Below are positions 49,823-58,167 of a stretch of DNA of 64,000 bases, piece by piece; the stretch's first letter is position 1; each line of letters begins with the position of its first letter. The notes beneath the pieces are model-generated. The model was not told the origin of the DNA and did no database searches. It saw only the letters and a program-made list of their open reading frames with translations. The DNA comes from Phycisphaerae bacterium RAS1. Its GTDB lineage: Bacteria; Planctomycetota; Phycisphaerae; UBA1845; Fen-1342. The DNA is taken from contig SMLU01000003.1 of assembly GCA_007859745.1 (NCBI GenBank), forward strand, positions 310,001 through 374,000, in the 5' to 3' direction. Made by a program: the position numbers and the translations under genes.

Positions 49823-52135
49823 ATGCTGCGCGTGACCGTACTGGTAATCCTCACAACGCGCTGGGCTGCGCCCGCCGCGGCCCAGACGCCGCCGGTCCCC
49901 GACGGTACGCCGGTCGGTCGTGTCGAGTTCGCCGGCCTGGATACGATCAGCGAGTCCTACTGCCTGCGAGTGGTCAAGACGCGTGAGCGTCAGGCCCTTT
50001 CTGCGACGCAAGTGCAGGAAGACGTCCGCGAGCTGCTGAAGACGCGCAAGTTCCTGAATGTCGTGGCCGACACGCGGGTCGAAGCCGGCGAGGCGACCGT
50101 GACCTTCCGCGTCCAGGAAAAACCCGCCGTCGTTTCACTCGAAATCGTCGGGGCGCAGGCCATCAAGCAGGAGAAGCTCTTCGAAGAAGTCGGCTTCGCC
50201 GCCGGCGAGCCGCTCGACCGCTTCCTGGTCGGGCGCGGGCGCGAGAACATTCTGCGAAAGTACAAGGAAAAGGGCTATTACTACGCCACGGTCGAGCTGG
50301 ACGAGGCCGCCCTGCGCGACGGCCGCGTCATCTACCGCGTCAGCGAAGGTCCGCGCGTTCGCGTCCGCAAAGTCCGCTTCGAGGGAAACCGCGCCTTCCC
50401 CGACGCGCGGCTGAAGCTGAAAATCCAGACCAAAACCTACCTCTGGATCTTCCGCTCGGGCGCCTTCGACGACGAACAGGCCGAGCGCGACGCGCTCGAC
50501 CTGCAGCAGTTCTATCGCGACGAGGGCTTCCTGGACGCCCGCGTCGGCTATCAGCTCGAATTCGACGAGGCCGCCCGCGAGAATCTCGCCGTCGTCTTCG
50601 TCATCGAGGAAGGCGACCGATACAAGGTTGAGGAAATCACGATCGAAGGCAACCAGGTCTTCGACGACGACCGCCTCAAAAGCGAAATGCGGCTCGTCCC
50701 CGGCGACTTCCTGCGGGCCGAGAAACTCAAGGAAGACGTTCGCCGCGTCCAGGATGTCTACGGCGGCTACGGCTTCGTCGACGCGGGCGTCGACACGCGC
50801 AGCGACTTCACCGAAACGCCCGGCGTCGTCATCGTTCGATATCTTATTACCGAGAACAAGCAGTCGCGCGTCGGCCGCATCACCATTCGCGGCAACATCC
50901 GCACCAAGGACGAGGTCATCCGCCGCGAGCTGCGCTTCTATCCCGGCGACCTCTACAGCACCGTGAAAGCCCGCAAGGCGGAGCAGGAGGTGCGCGAAAC
51001 CGGCCTGTTCACGCGCGCGACGATTACGCCGCTGGAGGACAAGAACGGCCTGCGCGAAGCGCTGGTCGAGGTGGACGAGCGCGAGGCGATCGATTTCCTG
51101 ATCGGCGTCGGCGTCAGCACCGACAGCGGCCTGCTCGGCTCGCTCACGATCGAAAACCGCAATTTCGACATCGGCGCCTGGCCGCGCACCTGGGGCCAGC
51201 TCTTCCGCGGGCAGGCCTTCCGCGGCGACGGCCAGCGGCTGCGGCTGGTGCTGGAGCCGGGCACGGAAGTCTCGCGCTTCCGCATCGACTACACCGAGCC
51301 CTACCTGCTCGACAAGGAGCTGCGCTTCGACCAGTCGTTCTATCTGTTTGAGCGGAACCGCGGACCGTATGACGAGGCGCGCCTCGGCCTGCTGACCGGA
51401 CTGAGCAAGCGCTTCCGCAGCGGCCCGCTCGACGGCTGGGCGGTGGAAGGCGCGGTGCGCGTGGAGCAGGTCGAAATCGACGACGTGAAGGCCTTCGCCG
51501 CCCGCGACATCCGCGACGCCCGCGGCGATCACTTCCTGACGTCTTTCAAAGGCTCGATCGTCCGCGACACGACCGACAGCCGTCTGCTGCCCAGCGAGGG
51601 TTATCGCTGGAGCTTCAGTTGGGAGCAGGTCGGCGCCCTCGGCGGCGACTACTCGTTCGGCAAACCCTCGACCAACTTCACCTTCTACAAGACGCTGCGG
51701 ACGGATATCTTCGACCGCAAAAGCATCCTCGCCATGCGGGCCGACGCCGCCTACATCGCCGGCGACGCGCCGGTCTTCGAGCGCTATTACGCCGGCGGAT
51801 TCGGCTCCATTCGCGGCTTCGAGTTTCGCGGCGTCTCGCCGCGCCAGGGCGTCTACGACGATCCGATCGGCGGCGGGTTCATTCTGCTCACCGGCGGCGA
51901 GTACTCCTTCCCGCTCTACGCCAAGACCGTTCGCGGCGTCACGTTCCTCGACATGGGCACGGTCGAGCGCGACTTCGAGATCACCGGCTGGCGGGCCGCG
52001 ATCGGCTTCGGCCTGCGGATCAACCTCGACTTCTTCGGCCCGGTGCCGATCGTCCTGGATTTCGGCTTCCCCATCGCGGATGAGAACAACGACGAGAAGC
52101 GCGTGTTTAACTTCGCGTTCGGAGCGTCGTTCTAA
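49823..52135 (+). CDS. bamA: Outer-membrane assembly factor BamA (Omp85)
   Basis: A 770-residue Omp85 protein that folds beta-barrel proteins into the outer membrane. It begins with a signal peptide (MLRVTVLVILTTRWAAPAAA, cleavage after AAAQ region), then five POTRA-like domains to about residue 425 (LEIVGAQAIKQEKLF; VRKVRFEGNRAFPDARLKLK; VEEITIEGNQVFDDDRLKSE; VGRITIRGNIRTKDEVIRRE), then a barrel with the VRGF-like SIRGFEFRGVSP loop and a terminal Phe (FGASF) for the beta-signal. The frame is open far upstream (through the family A repeat), but ATG at 49823 gives the signal peptide. It shows a true outer membrane. Confidence 0.9.
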   Translation: MLRVTVLVILTTRWAAPAAAQTPPVPDGTPVGRVEFAGLDTISESYCLRVVKTRERQALSATQVQEDVRELLKTRKFLNVVADTRVEAGEATVTFRVQEKPAVVSLEIVGAQAIKQEKLFEEVGFAAGEPLDRFLVGRGRENILRKYKEKGYYYATVELDEAALRDGRVIYRVSEGPRVRVRKVRFEGNRAFPDARLKLKIQTKTYLWIFRSGAFDDEQAERDALDLQQFYRDEGFLDARVGYQLEFDEAARENLAVVFVIEEGDRYKVEEITIEGNQVFDDDRLKSEMRLVPGDFLRAEKLKEDVRRVQDVYGGYGFVDAGVDTRSDFTETPGVVIVRYLITENKQSRVGRITIRGNIRTKDEVIRRELRFYPGDLYSTVKARKAEQEVRETGLFTRATITPLEDKNGLREALVEVDEREAIDFLIGVGVSTDSGLLGSLTIENRNFDIGAWPRTWGQLFRGQAFRGDGQRLRLVLEPGTEVSRFRIDYTEPYLLDKELRFDQSFYLFERNRGPYDEARLGLLTGLSKRFRSGPLDGWAVEGAVRVEQVEIDDVKAFAARDIRDARGDHFLTSFKGSIVRDTTDSRLLPSEGYRWSFSWEQVGALGGDYSFGKPSTNFTFYKTLRTDIFDRKSILAMRADAAYIAGDAPVFERYYAGGFGSIRGFEFRGVSPRQGVYDDPIGGGFILLTGGEYSFPLYAKTVRGVTFLDMGTVERDFEITGWRAAIGFGLRINLDFFGPVPIVLDFGFPIADENNDEKRVFNFAFGASF

Positions 52136-52155
52136 GGCCGGCGAACGGCGCGCGT

Positions 52156-52269
52156 GGGGAGCATCGGCGTCCCGCCGGTGCGCCCGTCCGAACCCGCCGC
52201 GCCAAGCGGCGGGTCGACCATCGCTAGCCGACGACGTCGCAAGTGCGTACGGTGGGCATTGCCCACCGT
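52156..52269. repeat. Composite of three palindromic repeats (families D, A and a third)
   Basis: A family D half (52156-52182), a family A half-site (52188-52218) and the palindrome acggtgggcattgcccaccg at 52249-52269 lie head to tail between bamA and the cytosine deaminase gene. Fusions of half elements suggest repeated insertion or recombination here. Confidence 0.8.
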
Positions 52270-52287
52270 CCACGCGGTGACCTTGCC

Positions 52288-52728
52288 ATGCGCGACGCTT
52301 TTCTTACCGCCGCGATCGAGGAAGCCCGGCTCGGCCTGGCCGAGGGCGGCATTCCCATCGGCTCGGTTCTGGTCATCGACGGGAAGATCGTCGGCCGCGG
52401 GCACAACCGCCGCGTGCAGAAGGGCAGCGCCATCCTGCACGCCGAGATGGACTGCCTGGAGAACGCCGGCCGCCTGAAGGCCCGCGACTACGCCCGGTCG
52501 ACGCTCTACTCGACGCTGTCCCCCTGCCCGATGTGCAGCGGGGCGATCCTGCTTTACAAAATTCCGCGCGTGGTAATCGGCGAGAATCGCACGTTTCGCG
52601 GGCCAGAGTTCATCAATCAGGTGCTGGGCGTGGAGCTGACGAACCTGGACGACGCCGAGTGCATCCAATTGATGATGGACTTCATCGCGGCCCGGCCGGA
52701 GCTGTGGAATGAGGATATCGGCGTCTGA
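52288..52728 (+). CDS. Cytosine deaminase, yeast (Fcy1) type
   Basis: A 146-residue zinc deaminase. HAEMDCLENAGRLKARDYAR gives the zinc His and catalytic Glu, and LYSTLSPCPMCSGAI the two zinc cysteines. Compared with TadA-like tRNA deaminases, the match is best to the fungal cytosine deaminase: DCLENAGR, LYSTLSPCPMC, IPRVVIGEN, and the C-terminal FIAARPELWNEDIG resemble the yeast enzyme. It would convert cytosine to uracil for salvage. The start ATG at 52288 follows a repeat region; an upstream in-frame GTG lies inside the palindrome. TadA remains a less likely alternative. Confidence 0.78.
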   Translation: MRDAFLTAAIEEARLGLAEGGIPIGSVLVIDGKIVGRGHNRRVQKGSAILHAEMDCLENAGRLKARDYARSTLYSTLSPCPMCSGAILLYKIPRVVIGENRTFRGPEFINQVLGVELTNLDDAECIQLMMDFIAARPELWNEDIGV

Positions 52729-52735
52729 GAGGAGC

Positions 52736-52763
52736 GCCACATAGTGGCACAATGTGCTATAGT
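52736..52763 (+). promoter_or_regulatory. Promoter and operator candidate of the parDE pair
   Basis: A palindrome GCCACATAGTGGC (52736-52748) overlaps the -35 region and a second imperfect inverse (gcacaatgtgc) lies beside it. An extended -10 TGTGCTATAGT puts TATAGT at 52758-52763, only 6 nt before the ATG, implying a transcript that starts at or next to the start codon. Autorepression by the antitoxin would act here. Confidence 0.55.
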
Positions 52764-52769
52764 CACGCC

Positions 52770-53054
52770 ATGGCGAGAAGAACCAGCATCAACGTGTCCC
52801 TGACGCCGCAACTGGAGCGGTTTGTCGCGCGCAAGGTCGCGGCCGGCCGCTACGGCACGGCCAGCGAGGTGGTGCGCGAAGGGCTGCGGCTGCTGGAGGA
52901 GCGCGACCGGGAGCGCGACGCGCGGCTCGATGAAATCCGTCGGAAAATCAGCGTTGGTCTAGAACAACTGCAGCGCGGCGAGGCGCGCCCGGCTGACGAA
53001 GTCGGCGGCGAGTTGCGCCGGGCGCTGAGGCGCAGGCGGCGACAGGCCCGATGA
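52770..53054 (+). CDS. ParD-like antitoxin
   Basis: A 94-residue protein: a ribbon-helix-helix DNA-binding start (SINVSLTPQLERFVARKVAA, residues 6-25), then GRYGTASEVVREGLRLLEER typical of ParD/CC2985-family antitoxins, and a basic C-terminal tail (RRALRRRRRQAR). It would bind the partner toxin and repress its own operon through the palindromes at 52736-52748. The toxin start overlaps its stop (ATGA). No Shine-Dalgarno precedes the ATG at 52770, which fits a leaderless message. Confidence 0.85.
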   Translation: MARRTSINVSLTPQLERFVARKVAAGRYGTASEVVREGLRLLEERDRERDARLDEIRRKISVGLEQLQRGEARPADEVGGELRRALRRRRRQAR

Positions 53055-53338
53055 GCGTACGACCGTCCGCCGCCGCGGCCGATGATCTCGGCGAGATCGT
53101 TGCCTACGTATCGGCCCGCAGCCAGTCTGCCGCGGAGCGCATTCTTGACGCCGTCGAGGAGGCCCTTGGGCAAATCGACAAGGCTCCCGGCGCGGGCCAT
53201 GTGCGTGGCGAGCTTCCGGCGGGCCTGCGTTGCTGGGTCGTGTACTCGAATGTGATCATCTACAAGCCGGCGACGCGTGAAGTCGCGAGAATTCTGCACG
53301 GCGCACGAGATCTTGGGGCACTTTTTGAGAGTGAGTGA
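53051..53338 (+). CDS. ParE/RelE-family toxin
   Basis: A 95-residue protein of the RelE/ParE superfamily: MSVRPSAAAADDLGEIVAYV at the start, LPAGLRCWVVYSNVIIYKPA in the core, and VARILHGARDLGALFE at the end, where the HGARD motif is the ParE signature. ParE proteins poison DNA gyrase. Its ATG overlaps the antitoxin stop by 4 nt. trxB starts 7 nt after its stop, so the toxin-antitoxin transcript may read into trxB. Confidence 0.87.
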   Translation: MSVRPSAAAADDLGEIVAYVSARSQSAAERILDAVEEALGQIDKAPGAGHVRGELPAGLRCWVVYSNVIIYKPATREVARILHGARDLGALFESE

Positions 53339-53345
53339 GGTTCGA

Positions 53346-54320
53346 ATGGCGTCCGAGCAACTCGTCATCATCGGCTCCGGCCCGGCCGGATTGACCGCCG
53401 CCATCTACGCCGCCCGTGCCGCCCTGAACCCGCTCTGCATCGAGGGCTTCAACGCCGGCGGGTTGATCCCCGGCGGACAGCTCATGTTCACGACCGACGT
53501 CGAGAATTACCCCGGCTTCCCCGAGGGCGTGATGGGCCCGAAGATGATGAAGGCCTTTCGCGACCAGGCCGCGCGCTTCGGCACGCGCTTCATCACAGAG
53601 GACGCCGCCGAGGTTGATTTCTCCAAGCGGCCCTTCACGATCAAGACCGATGAGAAAACGGTCCAGGCCCAGGCGGTCATCATCGCCACCGGCGCGCGCG
53701 CCAACTGGCTCGGCCTGCCCAGCGAAAAGCGCCTCGCCGAAAGCGGCGGCGGCGTCTCGGCCTGCGCCGTCTGCGACGGGGCGCTGCCGGCCTTCCGAAA
53801 TCAGGACCTGGTCGTCATCGGCGGCGGCGACTCGGCCATTGAAGAGGGCAGCTACCTCACCAAGTTCGCCCGAAAGGTCTATCTCGTTCATCGCCGCGAT
53901 GAGCTGCGCGCCAGCAAAGCGATGCAGGAGCGGTTTTTCCGGCTTGTGAAGGAAGGGAAGATGGAGCCGGTCTGGGATTCGACCGTCGTGGACGTGCTCG
54001 GCGACGCCCAGATCAGCGGCGTTCGTCTCAAGAACCTGAAGTCCGGCGTCCAGCGCGACCTGCCCTGCAAGGGCATGTTCCTGGCCATCGGCCACACGCC
54101 CAACTCGGCGATTTTCCAGAAGTTTCTTCAAACGGATGACAAGGGCTACATCAAGCTCCAGAATCCGGCCGGCATGTACGGCACGCAGACGAACGTCGCG
54201 GGCGTCTTCGCCGCCGGCGACGTGGCGGATCACGTGTATCGGCAGGCGGTGACGGCGGCGGGGACGGGATGCATGGCGGCGCTGGACGCGGAGAGGTGGC
54301 TGGCGGCGAATGAAGTCTGA
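53346..54320 (+). CDS. trxB: Thioredoxin reductase
   Basis: A 324-residue FAD/NADPH flavoprotein that reduces thioredoxin. The FAD motif VIIGSGPAGLTAAIYAARAA is at 7-26, the redox pair Cys140-Ala-Val-Cys143 in SACAVCDGAL, the NADPH motif VIGGGDSAIEEGSY with VHRRDELRAS near 181-190, and the C-terminal GVFAAGDVADHVYRQAVTAA near 287-306. It starts 7 nt after the toxin stop; the Met at 53346 aligns with typical TrxB. An inverted repeat separates it from cysC. Confidence 0.92.
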   Translation: MASEQLVIIGSGPAGLTAAIYAARAALNPLCIEGFNAGGLIPGGQLMFTTDVENYPGFPEGVMGPKMMKAFRDQAARFGTRFITEDAAEVDFSKRPFTIKTDEKTVQAQAVIIATGARANWLGLPSEKRLAESGGGVSACAVCDGALPAFRNQDLVVIGGGDSAIEEGSYLTKFARKVYLVHRRDELRASKAMQERFFRLVKEGKMEPVWDSTVVDVLGDAQISGVRLKNLKSGVQRDLPCKGMFLAIGHTPNSAIFQKFLQTDDKGYIKLQNPAGMYGTQTNVAGVFAAGDVADHVYRQAVTAAGTGCMAALDAERWLAANEV

Positions 54321-54331
54321 AGTTAGAAAGA

Positions 54332-54383
54332 AGAAGTAAGAAGCGAGGAGGAACCACGGATTAGGTCTTCGCTTCTTACTTCT
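54332..54383. repeat. Family H inverted repeat between trxB and cysC
   Basis: Arms AGAAGTAAGAAGCGA (54332-54346) and its exact inverse (54369-54383) enclose 22 nt. Further acttctgac repeats follow. Strongly purine-biased on one arm. It could act as an attenuator or terminator. Confidence 0.8.
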
Positions 54384-54415
54384 TACTTCTGACTTCTGAC
54401 TTCGCCGGAGGCGCC

Positions 54416-55042
54416 ATGCCTCAGCAGGTTTCCACCAACATCACCTGGCACGAGGGCCACGTCGAACGCGCCCAGCGCTATGAGCTGCTGAAACAGCGCG
54501 GCGCCACCATCTGGCTCACCGGCCTTTCCGCCAGCGGGAAAAGCACCATCGCGTACACCGTCGAGCACGCCCTCGTCGAGCGCGGCCGCCTCGCTTACGT
54601 CCTTGACGGGGACAACATCCGCCACGGCCTCAACAAAAATCTCGGCTTCTCCCCCGAGGACCGCACCGAGAACATCCGCCGCATCGGCGAGGTCGCCAAG
54701 CTCTTCGCCGACGCGGGGGTGCTGACGTTCACGAGCTTCATCAGCCCGTACCGCAGCGACCGCGACGCGGTCCGCAAGGCGCACGCCGACGCCGGCCTGC
54801 CGTTCATCGAGGTGTTCGTGAAGGCCTCGATCGATGTGTGCGAATCCCGCGACCCAAAGGGTCTCTACAAGAAAGCCCGCGCCGGCGAGATCAAGGACTT
54901 CACCGGCGTGTCGGCCTCCGCGCCCTATGAGGAGCCGCTCGCTCCCGAACTGATCATCGACAACGGCGCCCTCACGCCGCAGCAGGCGGCCGCCGCACTT
55001 CTGGACCTGCTCGAAACTCGCGGCCTGCTGCGCGGCGGCTAA
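54416..55042 (+). CDS. cysC: Adenylylsulfate (APS) kinase
   Basis: A 208-residue kinase making PAPS from APS and ATP. Walker A IWLTGLSASGKSTIAYTVEH at residues 32-51, APS-binding LDGDNIRHGLNKNLGF and SPEDRTENIRRIGEVAKLF, the lid region FTSFISPYRSDRDAVR and FVKASIDVCESRDPKGLYKK with EIKDFTGVSAPYE identify CysC. The CGGAGG 4 nt before the ATG sets the start. It is not fused to an ATP sulfurylase. PAPS could serve sulfation of surface glycans or assimilation; neighbours do not decide this. Confidence 0.92.
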   Translation: MPQQVSTNITWHEGHVERAQRYELLKQRGATIWLTGLSASGKSTIAYTVEHALVERGRLAYVLDGDNIRHGLNKNLGFSPEDRTENIRRIGEVAKLFADAGVLTFTSFISPYRSDRDAVRKAHADAGLPFIEVFVKASIDVCESRDPKGLYKKARAGEIKDFTGVSASAPYEEPLAPELIIDNGALTPQQAAAALLDLLETRGLLRGG

Positions 55043-55060
55043 GAAGCGATCCCAGTGGTT

Positions 55061-55152
55061 TTTCCGAGCCGCGACCGTGAGGGAGCGGAGGCTGGAGAAC
55101 CGCTTGCTTACGCGCGCGGCTCGGCTCGGCGGGCGAGACGCCCGCACTCCCC
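55061..55152. repeat. Family G repeat, copy 3, followed by a palindromic half
   Basis: Family G unit 55061-55124 (tttccgagccgcgaccgtg...gcggctcgg) runs into gcgggcgagacgcccgcac (55129-55147), a palindrome of the same general type as family C. It lies between cysC and the convergent pilus operon. Confidence 0.75.
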
Positions 55153-55173
55153 ACGCCGCGCCGCCACGCGGGC

Positions 55174-56469
55174 CTAATCGACCTTTTGTGACCACGAGCC
55201 GGGCGTGACCTTCATGGTCGCCGACTCGCGGAACTCCGCCGGCGGGTTGTCGTAGAGCGTCGAGTCGTGCGTGAGAGTGTGCGTGCCGGACAGGGTCGCG
55301 TTGCCGCCGCAGATGACGGTGCCGTTCACCGACGCAGTCGTGCTGAACGTCGCATTTCCCGTGACGTATACCAGCCCCTGGATGGTGGATGGATAACTGT
55401 CGCCGGTGTCCACGTCGGTGACGCCCGCGTACGGAATCCCGATCGGGTTGAAGTTCGTCGATGCGCTTGACTCGCTCAGGACGCTCAGCGCGGAACCGCT
55501 AAAGTCGAGCACAAGTTCGCCGTTGACGATCAGCACCGGGTAATCCGCCCGGTGCGGCTCCAGCCGAACGGTGTCGATGATGCGCAGTTGTTTCTTGTTT
55601 GCCAGATCAACGACCAGCGTGCCGACAAGACGCAACTCGCGAAGCGTGACATCGCCCGAACCGCCGTCAATGTAGTACACGCCGTCCGCGTTCTCGGCCC
55701 CGAGCGGGTTGTCGGCGGCGCCGATGGCCACATGCTCGATCGTCCCCGCCGCCCCAAGCGGCGTGGCAATTCCGCGGTAGTAGCTCAGCGCCGTCGCCCC
55801 CGGCATCGTTTTGGCCGGCGCCGGCGTTGTCAGGGCGCCCACGATGACGCCCGCGCTGGTCACCTGCACCGCTTCGACGTCGCCCGTGACCGTGCCGCTG
55901 TTGTTCAGCTTGCCGTTGGTGGAAAGCGGTCCGCCGCCCGCCGTAACCACATGCAGGAGGCCGATGGTCAGGTCTCCGCCGGCGTGCAGGCAGGTTCGCA
56001 ATGCGTCCAGCGGGGTCAACTCCGGTTCGAGCATGACTTCAAGCTTGAAACGCGCCGCGCCGCACGCGCCGGTTCCGAGAATGCGAACCGGCTCCAGCGG
56101 ATCGTCCGCCAGGTCGCCATCCAGCGGATCCGTGACGTCCAGCGTGAACTCGCCATCGTGAAACTTGCGTCCGGCCTCCCAGGTCCCGTTGGCTTTTGTG
56201 CTGCGCCACGACTTGGCCTGCATCGCGAGCATCCCGAACTCAATCGCGGCCTCGGCGTTCAGGCGCGCCTGGGCGATATCGGCTGAATCCTCGGCGCTGC
56301 GGCGCTGAATGCGCACCACGCCGATGGCCGACAGCCCGATCACGCTCACCAGCGCCGACGTGATCAGCACCAGGGCATAGGCGCTGCCGCGCCGACTCCT
56401 CGTGACAAGCCGACGACCCGGCCGGTCAGACCGCGGGGTGCGCGTTGGGTGACGCAGCGGAGTGGTCAT
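55174..56469 (-). CDS. PilX/GspK-like secretion-system minor component
   Basis: A 431-residue protein with a basic N-terminus followed by one hydrophobic segment (AYALVLITSALVSVIGLSAI near residues 31-50), like the PilX/GspK class. There is no clear prepilin glycine-Glu site. The remainder is a large beta-rich domain with strand repeats (VIVNGELVLDFSGSALSV, VYVTGNATFSTTASVNGTVI). It is the last gene of the pilus operon; its start overlaps the preceding stop by 4 nt (ATGA). A tip or adhesin role is possible. Confidence 0.6.
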   Translation of the reverse strand: MTTPLRHPTRTPRSDRPGRRLVTRSRRGSAYALVLITSALVSVIGLSAIGVVRIQRRSAEDSADIAQARLNAEAAIEFGMLAMQAKSWRSTKANGTWEAGRKFHDGEFTLDVTDPLDGDLADDPLEPVRILGTGACGAARFKLEVMLEPELTPLDALRTCLHAGGDLTIGLLHVVTAGGGPLSTNGKLNNSGTVTGDVEAVQVTSAGVIVGALTTPAPAKTMPGATALSYYRGIATPLGAAGTIEHVAIGAADNPLGAENADGVYYIDGGSGDVTLRELRLVGTLVVDLANKKQLRIIDTVRLEPHRADYPVLIVNGELVLDFSGSALSVLSESSASTNFNPIGIPYAGVTDVDTGDSYPSTIQGLVYVTGNATFSTTASVNGTVICGGNATLSGTHTLTHDSTLYDNPPAEFRESATMKVTPGSWSQKVD

Positions 56470-57050
56470 CGCTTGCTCAACACATTCTGCCAGGCGGCGG
56501 AGCGAATACTGACGAGCTGCGCGACAATCCGCCCGTCGCGAATCACATCCACCTGAACCCGCTTCAACCCGGTGTCGCTTGGCGCGGCGGTGTCGAGGTC
56601 GGCCGCGTCCACGTTGTGCACCAGCACGCGCCGGCCCCAGTCCGCGTGGCCGGCGATGACGGTCCCCACTTTCCGCGCCGGTGGAGATTCCGTCCAGCCG
56701 TCATAGTCGCTGACGTCATTAAATAGGCTGCGCGTGCCGTTGGAAATCTCGACCTCGGCGCCCAGAATTCTCAACCGGCCTCCACCGACCGTGACCACTT
56801 CCAATCCGCCGCCGCCCACGTCGATCAGCGCGCCGTCCGGGTCGCTGTAGTTCTGAGCCAGAATCTCGCTCATCAGGTCCTGCGCCAGGGCCATGCCGCG
56901 GGCACGCTCGCCCGTCCGCTCGACGCCCATGCGCGCCGCGCTGACCGTCTGCAGCGACGCCGTCAGCACCAGGCTCACCAGCAGAGACGCGACCACGACT
57001 TCCGTCATGCTGATGGCGCGCGCGGACCTGCTTCGAATCGAGCGCGTCAT
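56466..57050 (-). CDS. PilV/GspI-like minor pilin
   Basis: A 194-residue protein with a prepilin-like N-terminus: a short basic leader (MTRSIRSRSARAI) and SMTEVVVASLLVSLVLTASL, a Glu at position +5 after the putative cleavage and a hydrophobic helix. GMALAQDLMSEILAQNY resembles the PilV/GspI pattern. ATGA overlaps on both sides (57047-57050 and 56466-56469) indicate tight translational coupling. Confidence 0.7.
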   Translation of the reverse strand: MTRSIRSRSARAISMTEVVVASLLVSLVLTASLQTVSAARMGVERTGERARGMALAQDLMSEILAQNYSDPDGALIDVGGGGLEVVTVGGGRLRILGAEVEISNGTRSLFNDVSDYDGWTESPPARKVGTVIAGHADWGRRVLVHNVDAADLDTAAPSDTGLKRVQVDVIRDGRIVAQLVSIRSAAWQNVLSKR

Positions 57051-58159
57051 GGCAACGGCACCTCCGGCATGTTCGCCGTGTGAACCGAGGTTTCAACGGC
57101 GGAGGCCGCGTCCGCGCCGACCTGCCCGCTGATGCGCACCCCCACGACGAAGTAGCGCGTCACGTCCGACTGCGATGTGGTCGTGAGCGTGTAGCTGCCG
57201 TACAGGTAGAGCGGCGCGTCGTATTGACGGCGGTTGCCGCTCGGCTGCCAGGTCCCGCCGGAACTGGTCGTCCAGAGGAACTCTGTCGAATCGGCTGGTG
57301 CGCTTGTGGAATAGTCGTACTGCAACATCGCCGTGTTGCTCACCGTCCCCTTCAACACGATGAACAGGTCGGTGTCGGTGGTCGCGAGCTTCACGTCAGA
57401 GAAAGTGAACTCGCGCCAGTTGTACGACGCGTCAAATGCGGCTGCTGAGAGCTGGGCCGTCGACCCGATCGCGGCCGACGCGGGCGTTGCGCTGCCGCCG
57501 CTGTCCGAGGGGCGATGGATGCCGGCCACAACGCTCCCCGTGCCGGCGCCCGCGCGGATTTTCAGCGACGCACGCGTGATCTGGATGTTCGTCGCTCCGG
57601 CCGGCAGGCTGAGCGTGAAACGCTCCGCGCCCCACGACGACCCGGTCAACTGATGCCCCGCGAGTGTCGGCGTAATGCCCGACCAGCCATCGAACGACGC
57701 CCACAGCGACTCGGTCGTCGTCGTGGACTTCGTCGTCTCTTTCGTGGCGTAGCTCTGCGTGTCATACAGGAACTGCCAGGCTTGGACGTCCGCCAGAACC
57801 GGAACCGCCGCGCCGCCGTTGAACACGCGCGTCAGCCCCGCACCCGGCGTGCCGCTCCAGGCATAGCGAAGCGTCTCCGGCGCCTTGTCGCCCGTACGAT
57901 CCGCAACGCTGAATTCGACCGCGGTGGCGCTGCGAGTCGTGAAGGCGGTCGCCGCGAACAGGTCGGCGCACATCTGCTCCGTAGCGTCGCATGTCGCGAC
58001 CGCGGACGCGGCCGGGCCGCCACGATCCGGCAGCGCAAATCCGGCGATGACGACGGAAGAGACGACCGCGCCCAGCAGCAGCGACATGGCGCCCATGCTG
58101 ACCACCAGCTCCACCAGCGTCACGCCGCGCCGAACTCCTTGTGTGTCGTTGGGTATCAT
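57047..58159 (-). CDS. PilW/GspJ-like minor pilin
   Basis: A 370-residue protein with MIPNDTQGVRRGVTLVELVV: a Gly-Val-Thr-Leu-Val-Glu prepilin cleavage site followed by a hydrophobic helix, as in PilW/GspJ. The large C-terminal region (about residues 50-370) is beta-rich and longer than a typical GspJ, with segments like SYNWREFTFSDVKLATTDTD. The ATG at 58159 is chosen over further upstream codons. It lies 8 nt after the GspH-like gene. Confidence 0.7.
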   Translation of the reverse strand: MIPNDTQGVRRGVTLVELVVSMGAMSLLLGAVVSSVVIAGFALPDRGGPAASAVATCDATEQMCADLFAATAFTTRSATAVEFSVADRTGDKAPETLRYAWSGTPGAGLTRVFNGGAAVPVLADVQAWQFLYDTQSYATKETTKSTTTTESLWASFDGWSGITPTLAGHQLTGSSWGAERFTLSLPAGATNIQITRASLKIRAGAGTGSVVAGIHRPSDSGGSATPASAAIGSTAQLSAAAFDASYNWREFTFSDVKLATTDTDLFIVLKGTVSNTAMLQYDYSTSAPADSTEFLWTTSSGGTWQPSGNRRQYDAPLYLYGSYTLTTTSQSDVTRYFVVGVRISGQVGADAASAVETSVHTANMPEVPLP

Positions 58160-58167
58160 GGCGATCC

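Noticed and set aside
52288-52728. tRNA adenosine deaminase (tadA)
   Set aside because: The zinc motif alone would allow it, but DCLENAGR and the W-EDIG end match the yeast-type cytosine deaminase better. TadA is kept only as an alternative.
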